Source of the DNA: Owenia fusiformis
Lineage: Eukaryota > Annelida > Polychaeta > Sabellida > Oweniidae
Direction: 5' to 3'
Assembly: GCA_903813345.2 (NCBI GenBank)
Contig: CAIIXF020000006.1
Location: forward strand, 29,149,936-29,213,935
Length of the DNA: 64,000 nt
Shown here: in pieces, positions 32,076 through 46,200 of the stretch
How the letters are laid out: each line of letters starts with the position of its first letter
Numbering within the stretch: position 1 is the stretch's first letter
Notes under the pieces: model-generated
Database searches by the model: none
Told to the model about the DNA's origin: nothing
What the model saw: the letters and a program-made list of their open reading frames with translations, nothing else
Made by a program: the position numbers and the translations under genes

Positions 32076-33667
32076 GTAAGTATTATGAGTACTTTTCTCG
32101 ACATTTTACTGGATGAATCTGTCCACGTATTATCTGGTGCTATTTAACGAAGGTAATGAAAATGCTCTCACATTTTCAGGTTTTCATTTCTTAAATGAAC
32201 CGCGAAAATTACAATAGCATATATTTTGTTACGTATGTTTTGTAATAAATATTCGATACTCTCGTTCAAAACAGTAGGTGTCAGTCACGTTCATAGTCAC
32301 ATCGCAACATATCTGAACTGGAAATACGAATTATAATATGTAACATAGACATTAAATAAACGTATAGTATCATACAATATTTTAGTGACAAAAAATTACA
32401 AATACACATGTAACTTTGCACTTACGCTTCTACCTCAGGCGCCCCTATGAATATTTCATATTTGTGGTTTATTACGTTTTTAGTTTTAGCAATTTTATTT
32501 TATTGACGACAACAAATTTTGTAACCAAATCGAAGAATATGATGCTAAATGAGTTCTCCTTTGGAGTATGTCAAAATTCTGTAGCAGGAACTCATCCGTG
32601 ACGTATACGTTAGTGAATCGTTAACCGTGGTAAAAAACTATTCAACCTGAAAAACAATATTTTTTCTATGCTTTAGCCATGACCTGGTGAACTCATGATC
32701 AGATAATAAACAAAAAATCATAAATGATATCGGTCCATCATCAATTAATCATTAATGTACTTTTTATGGAAACAAAACAAAACACATTTTGTTTAAAAAC
32801 TGTTTAGATTGTGATTTTGTTATTAGAATTGACAGCAGGACGACTTTCCGAATTATTGGTATTATTGCCCTCTACTCTTACTGATGTTTCGCTTAGCTTG
32901 GTCTACATCTCGATTAAAACATGTGAATTTATATTACTACCCCTAACCCAGGAAAATGTAAATCCACCAATATTCTGTTACTACACAAGAATTATTAAAA
33001 TGGTAGTAGTCGTACATAAGAAAATGGCATAATTGGTTGTCAGTTCGGTTTTGATTATTTTGTACACAATTTATCCCAAGAGCTAGCCCCATACTTTGAG
33101 TTTTGTTCATATTTTGTTTGGACAACAGGTACCCTATGGTCTGAATATGTAGTTAACATGAAAATCAATGTTAGCAGTCGGAAAACGACATCCGGGGCCA
33201 CTTTACAATTCAGTATTGGCGGAACACAAAAACCCGGTCCATTTAATAGTATTTGATCAAAAGCAATTATTGCATATTAAATGCCACCTTATACGATAGG
33301 CGGAGGCAACTAATCAAGAGTAGAAGAATTTACTTACTAATAAAAGTTAAAATTTGAAACCTGGAATGCAGAAAGAAAATATTTCAAAAACATGTTTCTT
33401 GTATCATACCTTTCATTCGCCATCGTTCTCAACACTACAACAACTCACTAAACTAGGAAACATTTTATATTGTATTCCTTGGCCTCGGATTAAAACATAA
33501 ATTTCTTGAGAATATTCCATTGATAAGAAGTGCAACATTAAATGCAGATGGCATGATGTACATGTATGTTTATTGTTAAATGATCACGATATGGTTGGCA
33601 AAAATGATCGGCTGTAAAACGATGACTTCATTCCAATCCATTGATTGATTTTTACTTTTATTTTCAG
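32076..33667 (+). other. Putative first intron of RASEF; no gene seen
   Basis: AT-rich sequence with short chance open frames on both strands. No known repeat was recognised. Confidence 0.4.
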
Positions 33668-33905
33668 CTTTTCTCTGTCTGAATAACGGCCGAACACAGA
33701 CATGATCAAAGGATAAAAGGACATAACAAGCAGTTATATTTAATCCTCACAAAATATATTTGAGAAAAATGAAGTAAAGTTGCTCTACTATATCTATTAA
33801 AGAATTAGATCTTGTAGCAAATGATCTCTCTGAATTATTATCAGATTGAGTGGTCATTACACTTTTGAGATTGAATTAACAAGATGTCCTGAGCATATTC
33901 ATAAG

Positions 33906-34291
33906 ATGTCTGACACTCAACACTTGGACTTAAAGGAGTTATTTATAGCCTGTGACCTTGATGGCTCTGGCTACATAGACGAGACCGAGTTGGCTCGCAT
34001 CTGTCCCGATCTAAATGAAGCTGAGGTAAAGGCAGTCTTTAAAGAGCTGGATACAGATGGAGATGGGCAAATATGTATCAAGGAATTTGTCCAGGGATTT
34101 AACAGTCTCGAGGATGGACTTTTAGGGGCGACTGAGAAAAGCACCAGTTCAAAAGGAAATTCTAGAGTAGGCGCCAATGCCAGGGAGAAAATAAACAGAA
34201 GACATGCTGATGGTGACGATGATGGGAACACGGAAAAAGACCTTCATGAATTTGTTGGAAAACTTGACGATGGCTTTAAAAACCTCTCATG
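33906..34291 (+). CDS. RASEF: RASEF alternative first coding exon 1a (canonical EF-hands)
   Basis: It starts [13 protein letters not shown]; the frame extends upstream only to a TTG. EF loop 1 is [12 protein letters not shown] (17-28) and loop 2 is [12 protein letters not shown] (49-60). Both have ligands at positions 1, 3, 5 and 9 or 12, Gly at 6 and Glu at 12, as in Ca2+-binding hands. After a Ser/Lys/Asp-rich stretch the exon ends CTCTCATG|GTAAGT in phase 2. It therefore joins the exon at 39185 to read [12 protein letters not shown]. It cannot be followed by exon 1b, which has its own start codon and an upstream in-frame stop. Confidence 0.85.
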
Positions 34292-37200
34292 GTAAGTGAT
34301 AATTTAAGTAATGAGTTATAACCAACAGAAAAGAGTGACGTTTGAAATTTTTTTAAGACTCGGACAGTTAAAATACTATGAGTCAATCAAACAAAAAACA
34401 GTTAAAGGACTACGGTGCACAAAATGACATGGACTACTTTTGTATATTTTTGGTGGTTTGGCCAAAACATGGTCTACAAATTGACGTCGCTGAAATTCCC
34501 CAAATTACAAGAGGCCGTAGCTTTACTAAGTTAGGCATCTAAAATATTTTCAGGTTTGATTGACGCAAAAGAATTTGACTGCAAGACTTTATGTTACATG
34601 AAATCACTATTTCAAAAAGTCAACAATTATCTTGAGACACACACGAGGTTATGACTTCGTTAACTTATATTTAGAAGTTGTTACTTCACTGATGACGTCC
34701 ATATTAAAACAAATACATGTGTAAATAAAGAATCACTTATCGACACAATGTGTATGTTTCTTTTTATTTATTGAACATTTACTGAGCATGATAAATCATT
34801 GTTAACAAGCGCAAGGTGACACCCAGGACATTTTCAAGGGTTGCCAAATACAAAGAGAGTAACAAAACTGATCCATCCCTGAAATCAAATTAAACCAGAA
34901 ATCTGTTGGAATACATTATTTTTATGATTCTTATTTTAATGTTAAAAACATAAAACGATGTGTGGGCGTACTTGTATCAGTGTTAATTTAATTTGAACCT
35001 GTGAAAAACGCACTGTTCGCATATGCTATGAGAATAAAATGTTGATTAAATGTTTGCCAATCAACAGGTATCGATTGTTAACAATCAGATAACAATATAC
35101 ACTTAGCAAGACAGTTACAAGTGCAGTATGTATACATGTTAACATAGAGACGGATCTGCCGATATACGGGTATATACTATACATATTATGTTACTTTGAA
35201 CAACACAGAAAAACCATGAATAGAGTGAAGAACAGCATGGGTTTTAAAGTTTTAACTGAAAGAAACGATAGTTTAATAGAACTTAACGACGGTTAAGGTT
35301 TCTATGACATCACTAAAAACTCAAGTTAGTTCAGCTCAATCAATATTGGATTGCTTCTATCATAAACGTAAACTAATATGTTTAAAGGTGAACGATTTTT
35401 ATGGATTAGATATGCGATTCAGTGGATTATGGAATTTAATTAGCACATACACATCATAACAATATGTTGCAGTGCAATATGATACATACAGAACTGAATA
35501 TACAATATTCAGCGATATCAAATTGAAATCAAGGAATTACATAGGTGCCATGGAAAATCAAATTTATAATTTCTTAGCGAGTTGTATCCAGCCAGTTTGA
35601 ACATTAAGACAAGTGGATATACTGCAGTTGTACTGGAAGCTCTGGAAGAAGACGTAGGCGTGATTACTGAACCATGACTTCTTTCCCAGTGGCGCACACA
35701 CGCGATATCTCAATATTCATAGAGAATGATCAATGAGCGATATTGTACAATAAGGCGTATGAGTTATGAGACAGAAGATAAACAATTGTAAACTTCATTT
35801 ATATTGTGTATATATAAAACATACATTTACTTTGACACAACTGTATAAAAAATAGGTGAAACATGATCAAACCATTGCATGTTAAGTTCGGATTGTAACA
35901 TGCTTTACCACTTGGAATTTCACGTCCTTTAATACATAGTATGTACCATTCAATTCGTCGACCTTTAAGACTCAACTGACGAAACAACTAAACATTATTT
36001 GAACTCAATGAATAAAAACAGAAAGGTGTTTATAAAATGTAGTTTAATCGATCAGTAAACATAACGTCTTTCATCAAATGGCCGACGATCAAACCAAGAT
36101 AGATGATCTTTTCCTTGCGTGTGATCTTAACCTTTCTGGTTATATTGAGCGAGAGGATTTGAGAGAACTCTGCTCAGATCTTGAAATAACGGAAGATGAA
36201 ATTGAGGACGTATTCCAGCAACTTGACAAAGATAAAGATGGCGTAATAAGTCAGAATGACTTTGCTCATGGATTTGAAAGTGTGGCGGTATTATTTACGA
36301 AAAAGAGAAAGAAAAGTAGCACTTTTAATTCTGGATATTTACGACAGGGGTCTCTAGAAAAGAAAGATGCTTGGACAGCGTTTGTTGATGCACACGCACT
36401 GGCGATGAACGCCCTTTCTTCTGAAAGGTATTTAAAACATTATGATAAACCTCATTCCATAACTTTGGCAACCGTCCATGTGTTTACGTCCAGGCTGTTT
36501 ATGTCTTAATATTAATTTTATTCCTAATCTTGCAAGACACTGGGAAAAAGGAAAACTTTAACAGAGAGTCATAACAAGATTTATTCTTGAATAGAAGAAA
36601 TTAGAAAGGAGGAATTTAAGTTTTAAAAAAGTGAGAACTAAAAATATCATTCATGACTCGATATGTTTCTACAAATATTTTGTATAATTTCATTTTAAGT
36701 TGCTTAGTCCTCGCCTCCTTATTTCATTATTTTCGCTTATAAAGATGGTTAAAGCAGAGCATTCTGGGTTCGGTTGAAACTCTGCTTGGTCCAAGATTCT
36801 ACAACTGCATGCTTATGTTTGAACGTATTTCCAACTTTTCTGATCCTCTGATTGTTTGGGCCAAGTGGCGAAGGGACATTGCTGACAAATCCAAGAATTC
36901 CACTTCAACTTATTTTATCCTGTGACTTTAGTTTAATTAAATTAGTATGACATGCATTAAATTGCATGGTTCAATTCACGATGGACATTTACATCAAATG
37001 CTCGAGAAGAACACTATATGGATAGCACATCAATAGATTCAGAGGTGCGCATTATAAAATACGGTGCGACTTTTACATGATAATATGATAGGTTTGCATG
37101 AGGGGGGAAACCCCCAGAGCTTTAGCGATGACAGACATATTACGTCTCTTGCGCACTGCACCCAGCATAAAAAACTAGATAACAGCAACGCCAAGGCGTA

Positions 37201-40200
37201 GCAAATTCCATCGAACAGCCAACAGTTGGAAACGGCCGCCTATTAGCCAGTTGAAATTGTCACTAGACAGAGTAATATTATTAGAAGTGTGCATTTTAAA
37301 GTATGGCTAACCCCCCAACTATGTTCAATTGGACGATTACCTTTGACAAAGCTAAGGGGTGGGAGAAAACGGAACCAGGTTACATCAGCGCTAGCCTCAT
37401 CTGTTAAGCGGAACAGTTACTTTAATAAACATATCAGCATCAAATAATATACAGTTTTGCTGCAGTGATGAAACATTCTATTGGAATGAATCATCGATGT
37501 GAACTGCTGTGTTCTGCAACATGTGGCAACAATAATAATGTTTAAAAAATTCAACATTAAATGATATTGTTAAAGGTGTAGTTCTAGCTAGTTAGACTGA
37601 AACATGCTTATTATTATACGCACACGCCACTTCTACATTTTTTACATTTAAACTTCTGGTTTTGAATAGGATTTTGATTTTCTAAATGACAGATATTTAC
37701 AGACGTCATTTGATATTAGCATCTTAGTTTAGTCGTAGAGAGTTCTGTTCTGTGAATAATAATTAGCGTTCAATAAAGAAACTCACTTGCGGCCATCTTA
37801 GAGATGAACCATCTCCCAGCATCAACACAGAACTAGAAACAGACCTGAACCACAGACACATGACTCTACAGCAGAAGTTTCTAATATTCAGATACAGACA
37901 GAAATAATAAAATATCGACCTTGTCTTCCACATGGCCTAACCAACTTTGACTAAAAATCAGGAATATGATATGAACATGAACTTGAAGAAATTAAAACTG
38001 ATTTACAATCCCAACAACTAATTGAACAGTACAATCAATATTCGACTTTTAACAGTTATCTGTATATCTTTTGAAGGTTATTTTCAAAGAAATCAATAGT
38101 TTTCTCAATGCTAATTGTGTCAGTGACATTAAAATAATCAATTAAGTAAAAAAACGAACGAAATATGAGAGGCCGAAAATTGTTCTTTAAGACGGCATCT
38201 TATTGTGCAAGAAAAGTAACAAATGTAGTTAGAAACATTAGGAAGGTGAACTTGAACGTGTAGAATGTTCCTCCGTGGATTGGTTCTCTTCTTCTTACTT
38301 GCCCGTTTGATTATCGAGGTATAAGTAAAATAGATGTAAGTAGGTCCCTGGGAAAATTATTAAAAGGGGATAGTAATCCCTTGAAGTCGTAATATTTCAC
38401 GTTCACGTACTTAAATGTATCTTCATCGATCTATTATGATACTTTTCTTAATACTTTCGTCTTCGTGGAATGGAGCTTCATATTTTTTAATTGTATTCGC
38501 GAATGCAAATAACGGCTGTCGGCTATCGGATTAACCAACTATTTTATGACCAACTCATTTAAATATGAATGGAATAGTGGCATGTACTATTCATTTTTAA
38601 ATGAGTTGACCACAAAATAGCCGGTCAATCCGGTAGCCGACAGCCGAACGTTGCATTCGCGAATACAAGCTTTGATACCAATTTCGGGTTGCATTCTGAT
38701 TGTATGAAACGATAATAAACGGAACGCCCATTGTACAGAGTAAGGGTTGCAAAGAGGAGGAAATAGTCCAGAATTCAAAGATGAACATACCTGCATGTAA
38801 AGAACCAATAGATGCATCTCTACATAAAGATATGTTCATCTTTGAATTCTTGGTTATCCCTCTTTTTGTGGTTGCGCTAGCTAGAATATCGTCATATCTC
38901 TATCATTTAGACAGTTACTTCAAAGTAATCAAGTAATTCCGGATCCTTGTATTTACATAAAATTGCATTGTAAGAAATCACATGCCGATATAATCATGAT
39001 ATTGTGCTGGACAAGCACCTATTATACTCTCTTGTCTAAAATGAACTCAAACACTGTTTTTTGTAAATATGTTCCTTTGTAGCTATAATTTTTGTATATT
39101 AAAATGATGTAATTTTATATGTTTGCTCTCCCTTGTGGAGGAATAAAAAATACAATACACAACACAATATAATATTATTTTCAGTCAGGAGCAAGTTTGT
39201 GAGCTTTATCAAACATTAACCACCTCGGAAAACAGCCTGATCGTCAACAAGTTTGAGGACATCATCCTTGGCGTGATACGTGACGTAAGACAGCAACAAC
39301 TAGAGAATGAGAGACTTGAACAGTCATTTAGAAGGTACCAATATCAATGTTTTTAGACGCAACCGTTTCATCCTTTACGATATGGCTTTATTATTTTAAC
39401 ACATTGTCTTCAACTTTTGGTTGGCGTTCGGCAGGTGGTCACATTTAGCATGTTAATGCCTTGTATGGTCCTACTGAACCTCAAACTTAAGTACTTCTCC
39501 AAATTCGATATTGTTAATTTGTTGAAATAGCAAAAAATTGGAGACATGTTAAAGTTGGTTTTTGTGTTGCAAGCTTCAAAGCGCATGACCCATAAACGCT
39601 GAAACAATGTTTCCATTATGCCAATCTGTTGACAGTTTAAAATATAGTTAATAAATTGACTTGCCGTAACAGTAGTTAATATAATGACATCTTGTCATCT
39701 TGATGATGTTAAAACGACTTTCATTTTAATTACAGAGAGAAGGAGCAGCATGAACGTCATCTCAGGGAACTCGAGGAAGACATGGAGAGCCAAATGCACA
39801 AAGTGGAGACAGTTGTGCGGCAAAAGGTAACATTTTCACATTGTTCCGAGTATTGTTAGTGTACCACTGAAAGGAAACTGTTCACCATGATCTTTAACTA
39901 GTCTGATTTTTATCCACCTGTAATAGTTCTGAAATGGGACGAGAGCCAAAGAAAACTCAGAAAGCAATATCCAACAGGCATTGGCATTGAATCACTAAAC
40001 GGCACGTGTTCCATTAAAGGCCCACTTTGCGTATTTTCAATGTTTTTGGGCAAAATAAAGACTTTGAATTTTATAGAATGTCCAATGTATTGATAAGAAC
40101 CTTATCTGTCATTTGACACCAACAACAGCTCAAATGGACCACATCAAAGCTTACGATAATCAATCAAAAAATATTTTTGATCTGTCAAGCTTTATATATC

Positions 40201-43200
40201 AAGTTTTTATCAATTTCATTGAAAGATGGCGAAGTTGTTTGTATCGCATGATACATTCATTTTTATAGAATCAAAAGTAATTTAAAACATGCACTTTGTT
40301 TAGCATGTGCATGCGCTACTAATGATATCTGAACTTCAAATGCTTTTTCTATTTGAGTTATTTTTTTCTTGGTTCAGTATTAAAGCAAATCAAACTTTGT
40401 TTCATATTTGAGCAAGTGTGTGAGTAACATGCTTCAATGATTATCTTTTTCTTTTTTCTTCTAAATTAAGTATAGTGTGCCTTTAATTTAGAGTCATAAT
40501 AGAGAGATTTCTTTATGGCAAAAATGAATCAATTCTGGACAAGCACCTATAATATTCTCATTATCGTCCGTCTATCAGCATCCACATCCATTGCATTCCT
40601 CTCCATATCTGTATCTACATCGATCTACACATACCCCCATCTATACAGTATGTACGATTATGTTTACATGTTATTATAATTAGGGAGTTTAAGCTTGTAT
40701 ATAAAATCGAAACGCAAACCCATACGTATGACCAATTGCCCATACAAATGTAACGCTTAAATATGTTCCGTTCACGTTTAGGTTATGAAAAACATTGCAA
40801 GCTTAAACTACCTATTATCTTAACATGACGTTCATCTGTCTCCGTGTAAGCCCATCTCTACATCTACTTGTGCGCCCATTTTGTAGGAACAAGAACGAGC
40901 AGAATTAGAACGAGATGAGATGAAACGGGAACTGGAGGCAGAGATAGAGAAACTCTCCGAGAACCTCAACAAACTTCATACGGTACATATGCTACATGTA
41001 GTTTATTTCATGCACTATATAGTGGACCAGGTTTAATTACTTCATACGGTACATATGTTACATGTAGTTTATTTCATACAATACTTAGTATTTTAATTAC
41101 TTTATATGGTACATACATTAGTTTACTTCATACAACATATTATCGAAAAGTTTTGCAAGAAAGCTTCTCAAGAGAAAAGCTTTTATTATTTTAACATGAA
41201 ATTTAATACAGATATATTATTTGTGCAAAACTTTTTCATAGTAGTTTAATTAAAGATATACTATATAATTAACCTCATACTGTACATATAAATTATAAAA
41301 GTTAAATTACTTCATACAGTATACTAGTTTACTTCATACAGTACATATAATAGTTGTTACTTCATAGGGCACATACAGGGTGTCCCGAAAGTAGCCCCCC
41401 AGGCGGACATATACCAATGTCTTCATAGTACGAGATGTGTCATATATCATTTAAAGCTTATCCAAAGTATCATGGATCAACTCACAAATAGTAAAAAGTT
41501 ACAGGCATTTCAAAAGTTAGTGTTTGGCCAAAAATATAGTTCATTTTAGTATCCTGGAAACAGCCCTGACCTGAATGTGACTGAAAATATGGGTGCTATT
41601 GTCTACAAAAGGATGAATATTGAGTTCTAAAAAGAGGAAGTTGAGGGTAGATACTCCAAGGAAACTCTTCTAGAATGCCTTAAAAAGGTTTTATGAGGAG
41701 TACAAAATGCCAAATCCCTATTTGAAGCACGTTTAAGGTCATATATGAAAAGTATTGCTGCCGTTAACATGGCTTAGGGAGACACACCGACTATTATTTT
41801 GGTGTAAGACTTTAATTTTGGCCAAATACTAAATGTTGAAATGCCTGTAACTTTTGAACCGTGATACTTGGCAGATCAATGTAACTTTGGATGATCTTTA
41901 AAATGATATATGACACGTACTATGGAGACATTGGTATATGTCTGCCTAGGGGGCCTCCATACTTTATACACCCTGTATAATTGTTAATTTACTTCATATG
42001 GTAAATGCCATAGTTGAGTTACTCTATGTGGTACATACATGTACGATACTAGTTTAATTCATTAGGTGCATACATAGAAATTACTACTGCTCTGTTAGTT
42101 GGAAGTTATTAACATATGATGTGCTATTATTCTGTTAGCTGGAAGTGAAAGCGAAGAAACATCTGCCAAGCGAAGAGGAGGCAGAGCTTAAATCAAAACT
42201 GAATAAATTGTCGTCAGAGAACAGGCATCTGAAAGGCTGTCTCACAGACGCACAGACCAACGCTACTTTGACAAGAATGGATCTCAACACAATCAAAAGT
42301 GAATATGAAACGAAAAGTAGAGACTTAGAAAAGTAAGAAATAATTTGATGTTCGCACTGGTTTTATTATTTTTGTATAATACGAGAAGACACGTCGTAAA
42401 TAAAATTGATGAAATATAAAAATAAACCGTCACCCATGGAAATTCTGATAAATGAATACTAAAAGTAACTAAACATAGTTTGCGTTTCAAATTGATCTAT
42501 TATGGTTCTGTCGCAAGAGGAGTTTGGGTTTTTAGGTTTGTCAAGTTTTATGCTTAGTCATAAAGCGTCACGTCTTAGTGTTATGCACTATTTGTAAAAA
42601 TAAATATAAATAAATTAGTTTTTTGATAAATGAATTAGTATTAATGTTTGATTTATTTTCTCATTTCAGTCAAAAACAAACTCTAGAAGATTACATCAAC
42701 GAACATGATAATCTGTCCAGACAACTCCACATGCTGCATGAAGCAAACAAGAGAATGAATGATACAAACGACGATCTCAGATCTGCTCTGGATTGCTCAA
42801 CGGGACATAGACGCACTGGATCCGTAAGACATTTTTAATTTGTGCAATGTATTATTATATTATTTTCGCAACAGCTCTTAATGTTGTTATGTTCTCATAT
42901 CATGATGAAATTAGGATGTGTTTTCTTTCATAGACGCAATAGATCTACATTTGTTCTTTTGGGATTTGTGCAACATATTATGTCATCATGATAAAACTGT
43001 TTTTCTTTCAGGCGTCTCCCCTGCAACTGAGTCGGTCATGTTCCATTCTTAGTTCTGGGACAACATCCCCACCGCTCGATCAAAGTATCAGGTAAACGTA
43101 TTGTCCATCCCAGAAAGGGAGAATGTAAAACTTGCGTTATAAGAAAACCTCGACGTTAGAATTATGGTCCTATTTACCTGATTAAGTATAAAGAAAATAG

Positions 43201-46200
43201 AACAATATAAAGAAAAAATATTTTCAGTTAGATCCATGAAAAAGAGACGGAGATAGAAATTGCTGTAGATCATAGTATTTAGAAGTTCTAGTTCAGATTA
43301 AAGATGCAAATATATCAATTGAATTCCAGGCGATATAATGGGAGTTATGCTTCATCGTTGGCGGAGGAGATAAGTCACACAGAGAGCATGATAGTAGCTG
43401 ATGGGGGAACTCCCCGAGGAATAGCCCAGCAACACCAACCAGCACTGGGCGAATATTCTGAGGAATTTGGTGAGCATGGTGAGAAGTTGAAATATTTGAG
43501 ACAATGATATGAGTCACACTTGCATGATTATGTTACTCTTTAAATGCATCTATGATATATCTTGTATTTTCATAGATTATTTGAGTCATCTACATTCTCC
43601 TATAGTACGATCTAGAGATCAAATTGATATTCAATTAGGATGCCGCCAGGGGGACAATATTTCCACAACAGCATTCTCTATATTCATAAACGATTTGGCC
43701 CAAGAATTAAAATCAGCTGGGTTGGGTATTAAGTTTGGTGATGATATAATTTCATGTTTGTTATTTGCCGATGACATTGCTATATTGTCTGAAAATGAGA
43801 AGAACTTGCAGGAATTGTTAAATCTAGCTTATAATTGGTGCCATAAATGGAGAGTTAATGTTAATATTGATAAATCCAATATAGTGCATTATCGTAAAAA
43901 TAGTACTCCCAGATCAGATTTCAAATTTACATTTGGAACAAAGCATTTAGAAACCGCCACGCAATATAAGTATCTTGGATGTATATTAGATGAAACACTT
44001 AACTTCACTACAACTGCCGAAAATCTAAGCGCAGCAGCAGGCCGAGCTTTGGGGGGCCTCATCACAAAATTTAGGAAACACAATGGACTTTTCTATACAG
44101 CATACACAAGACTTTATAACACATGTATACTCCCAATTTTGAATTATGGGTCCGGCGTTTGGGGAAACAAAACTTATCAATGTACTGACAATATCCAACA
44201 CAGGGCAATGAGGGCATTTCTAGGTGTGCATAGATTTGCATCTATCCCAGCAATGTATGGTGATTTGACATGGATGACACCATTAGACACTAGAAAATTA
44301 GATATTATACGTCTTTGGAACAGAATTACATTCATGAATAATAATCGTATCACTAAAAGAGTGTTCATGGAAGATTATCAAAATGGGAAAGCAAGTTGGT
44401 GCAGCGACTTTAAAAAACTGTGCATTGATTTAAATTTTGAAGAGCACTACCGTGATCAAACATATATTGACTTACGTATGGCACGAACCAGACTAATGAA
44501 GAAACAAAAAGAAAAATGGCATCAGGAAATTCTTGAACAACGTAAATTACGTACATATGTTACTTTTAAAACAGACTTTAAACCAGATCAATTCATTTTA
44601 TGTGACTTGCCAAGAGGCACTAGATCACTGATTTCACAATTTCGGTATGGAATTCTACCTTTGCATATTGAAACTGGCAGATTTGTAAATACCAATGTAA
44701 ATGAGCGTTTTTGTAACATTTGTAAGTCGGGTGAAATCGAAGATGAAAAGCATTTTATTTTTGATTGTAGTGCATATAGGAAAAAAAGAAATGAGTTCTT
44801 TGAAAAATTGGAAATAGAGAGTCTGACTTTAAGTGACATTTTTAAAAGTAAAAGATACACTAAGATGTTTGGTCAGTATTTAATTGACATAATGCAGATC
44901 AGGAAAGACTTTATTTTTAAACAATAACTAGTTATTTTAAAATGTTAAAATGTGTCTCATAAGCCCAGATAGGGCTGGTTGTATGATATGATACAAGTGA
45001 CACTTAAATAAAATAAATAAATAAATAAATAAATAATAGGAAAATGCATGCTTTAATTGCTACAGATAGTGGCCACTCCACCCTAAGAGATGTGAATGAG
45101 CTTCATTCAGATGAAGATAATAGTTTGGAGGAGGAACTACGGAAAGCGGCCCGTAAATATATACAAGGAGGAATTGATCCGAGATTCCTTGATCAAGATC
45201 ATAGCGAGGTAAGCTTAGTGATTAATTATGCCTGTACAATTCGCCTGTGCTTGAGTAAAATATCTACCATATCGAAATTAAACATATGTACCAAAATCAA
45301 AAATAAAGCGTAGGCCTATGTTGAGAAATGTTGAGACACTTGCAGTACAAATTCGGAAAATTGAATTTCTTTGAAATATTGTGATTAATTCAGTGTAGGA
45401 CTAGATTTAAAGCCTGTACGAGTGAGTCCTTATCTAATTTTGTTGTAGGGACGGGTGTCGTTTTGACACTATACACCTTTTAATAATCAAACATTTTTGA
45501 ATTTGTTTTCCTTTCTTTTTGCTTTGCTCCAGAACCTAGAGTATCATATGGACAGTGATTTAGATGGCAGTGAGAGGCGGAGTAGGCCAAGTTCTGCAAC
45601 ATCCGCTAGAAGTAACCTTTCTACACGTAGTAGGAGGAACAAGAGGCGACAGCTTCCCGTCATACCTACTAAACCAAAGGTTGAACCAGAGGTTTGTGAA
45701 GGCCATTGTTTGTCGCCAATTATCCACGAGAATTTGAATTAAATATCTAAATACAATGCATATGTGTATAAGATGGATTTATATCCATCTGTATACATAA
45801 AATGAACAAAATATTTTGTAGTGTTATGAAGTATTGTAAAGATCACCAAAAGTTTCATATAAATACGAGTATATTTTTCCATTTTACTTAAGATTATTTC
45901 TAAAATGATGCATACCACGTATTAAGTCTATGACTTTTAAGAGGTTCAGTGTCCATACAGCTGTACCACCCTGTATAAGTATACCAATTCAGCAATTTAT
46001 TCTTGAGGTATGTCCGTAAGATATAATTTCTCTTACTAGCCTTGAAATGTCTTTCTGCAAGCAGTTCTTATAATATTTCTATTGACTTTTACCTACAATA
46101 GTAAGGTGGTACATTGTATGTCACAGGTTCCTATCGTTGGTGACCCAGAAAGGATGTATAAGGTTGTGCTAGCAGGTGATGCGGCTGTCGGCAAGTCAAG

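Larger units (their letters stand above)
36428..39184 (+). other. RASEF intron before the first common exon
   Basis: No further exon recognised. It contains two hairpin elements (38491-38668 and 38768-38853) and a retroelement-like tail at about 39050-39175 (TTTGCTCTCCC, GGAGGAATAAAAAATACAAT, then ACAAT-type units). That tail ends just before the acceptor at 39183. Confidence 0.55.

Noticed and set aside
33846-33905. Longer N-terminus for RASEF exon 1a
   Set aside because: The extension starts at TTG. ATG 33906 gives the expected MSDTQ start just before the first EF-hand.
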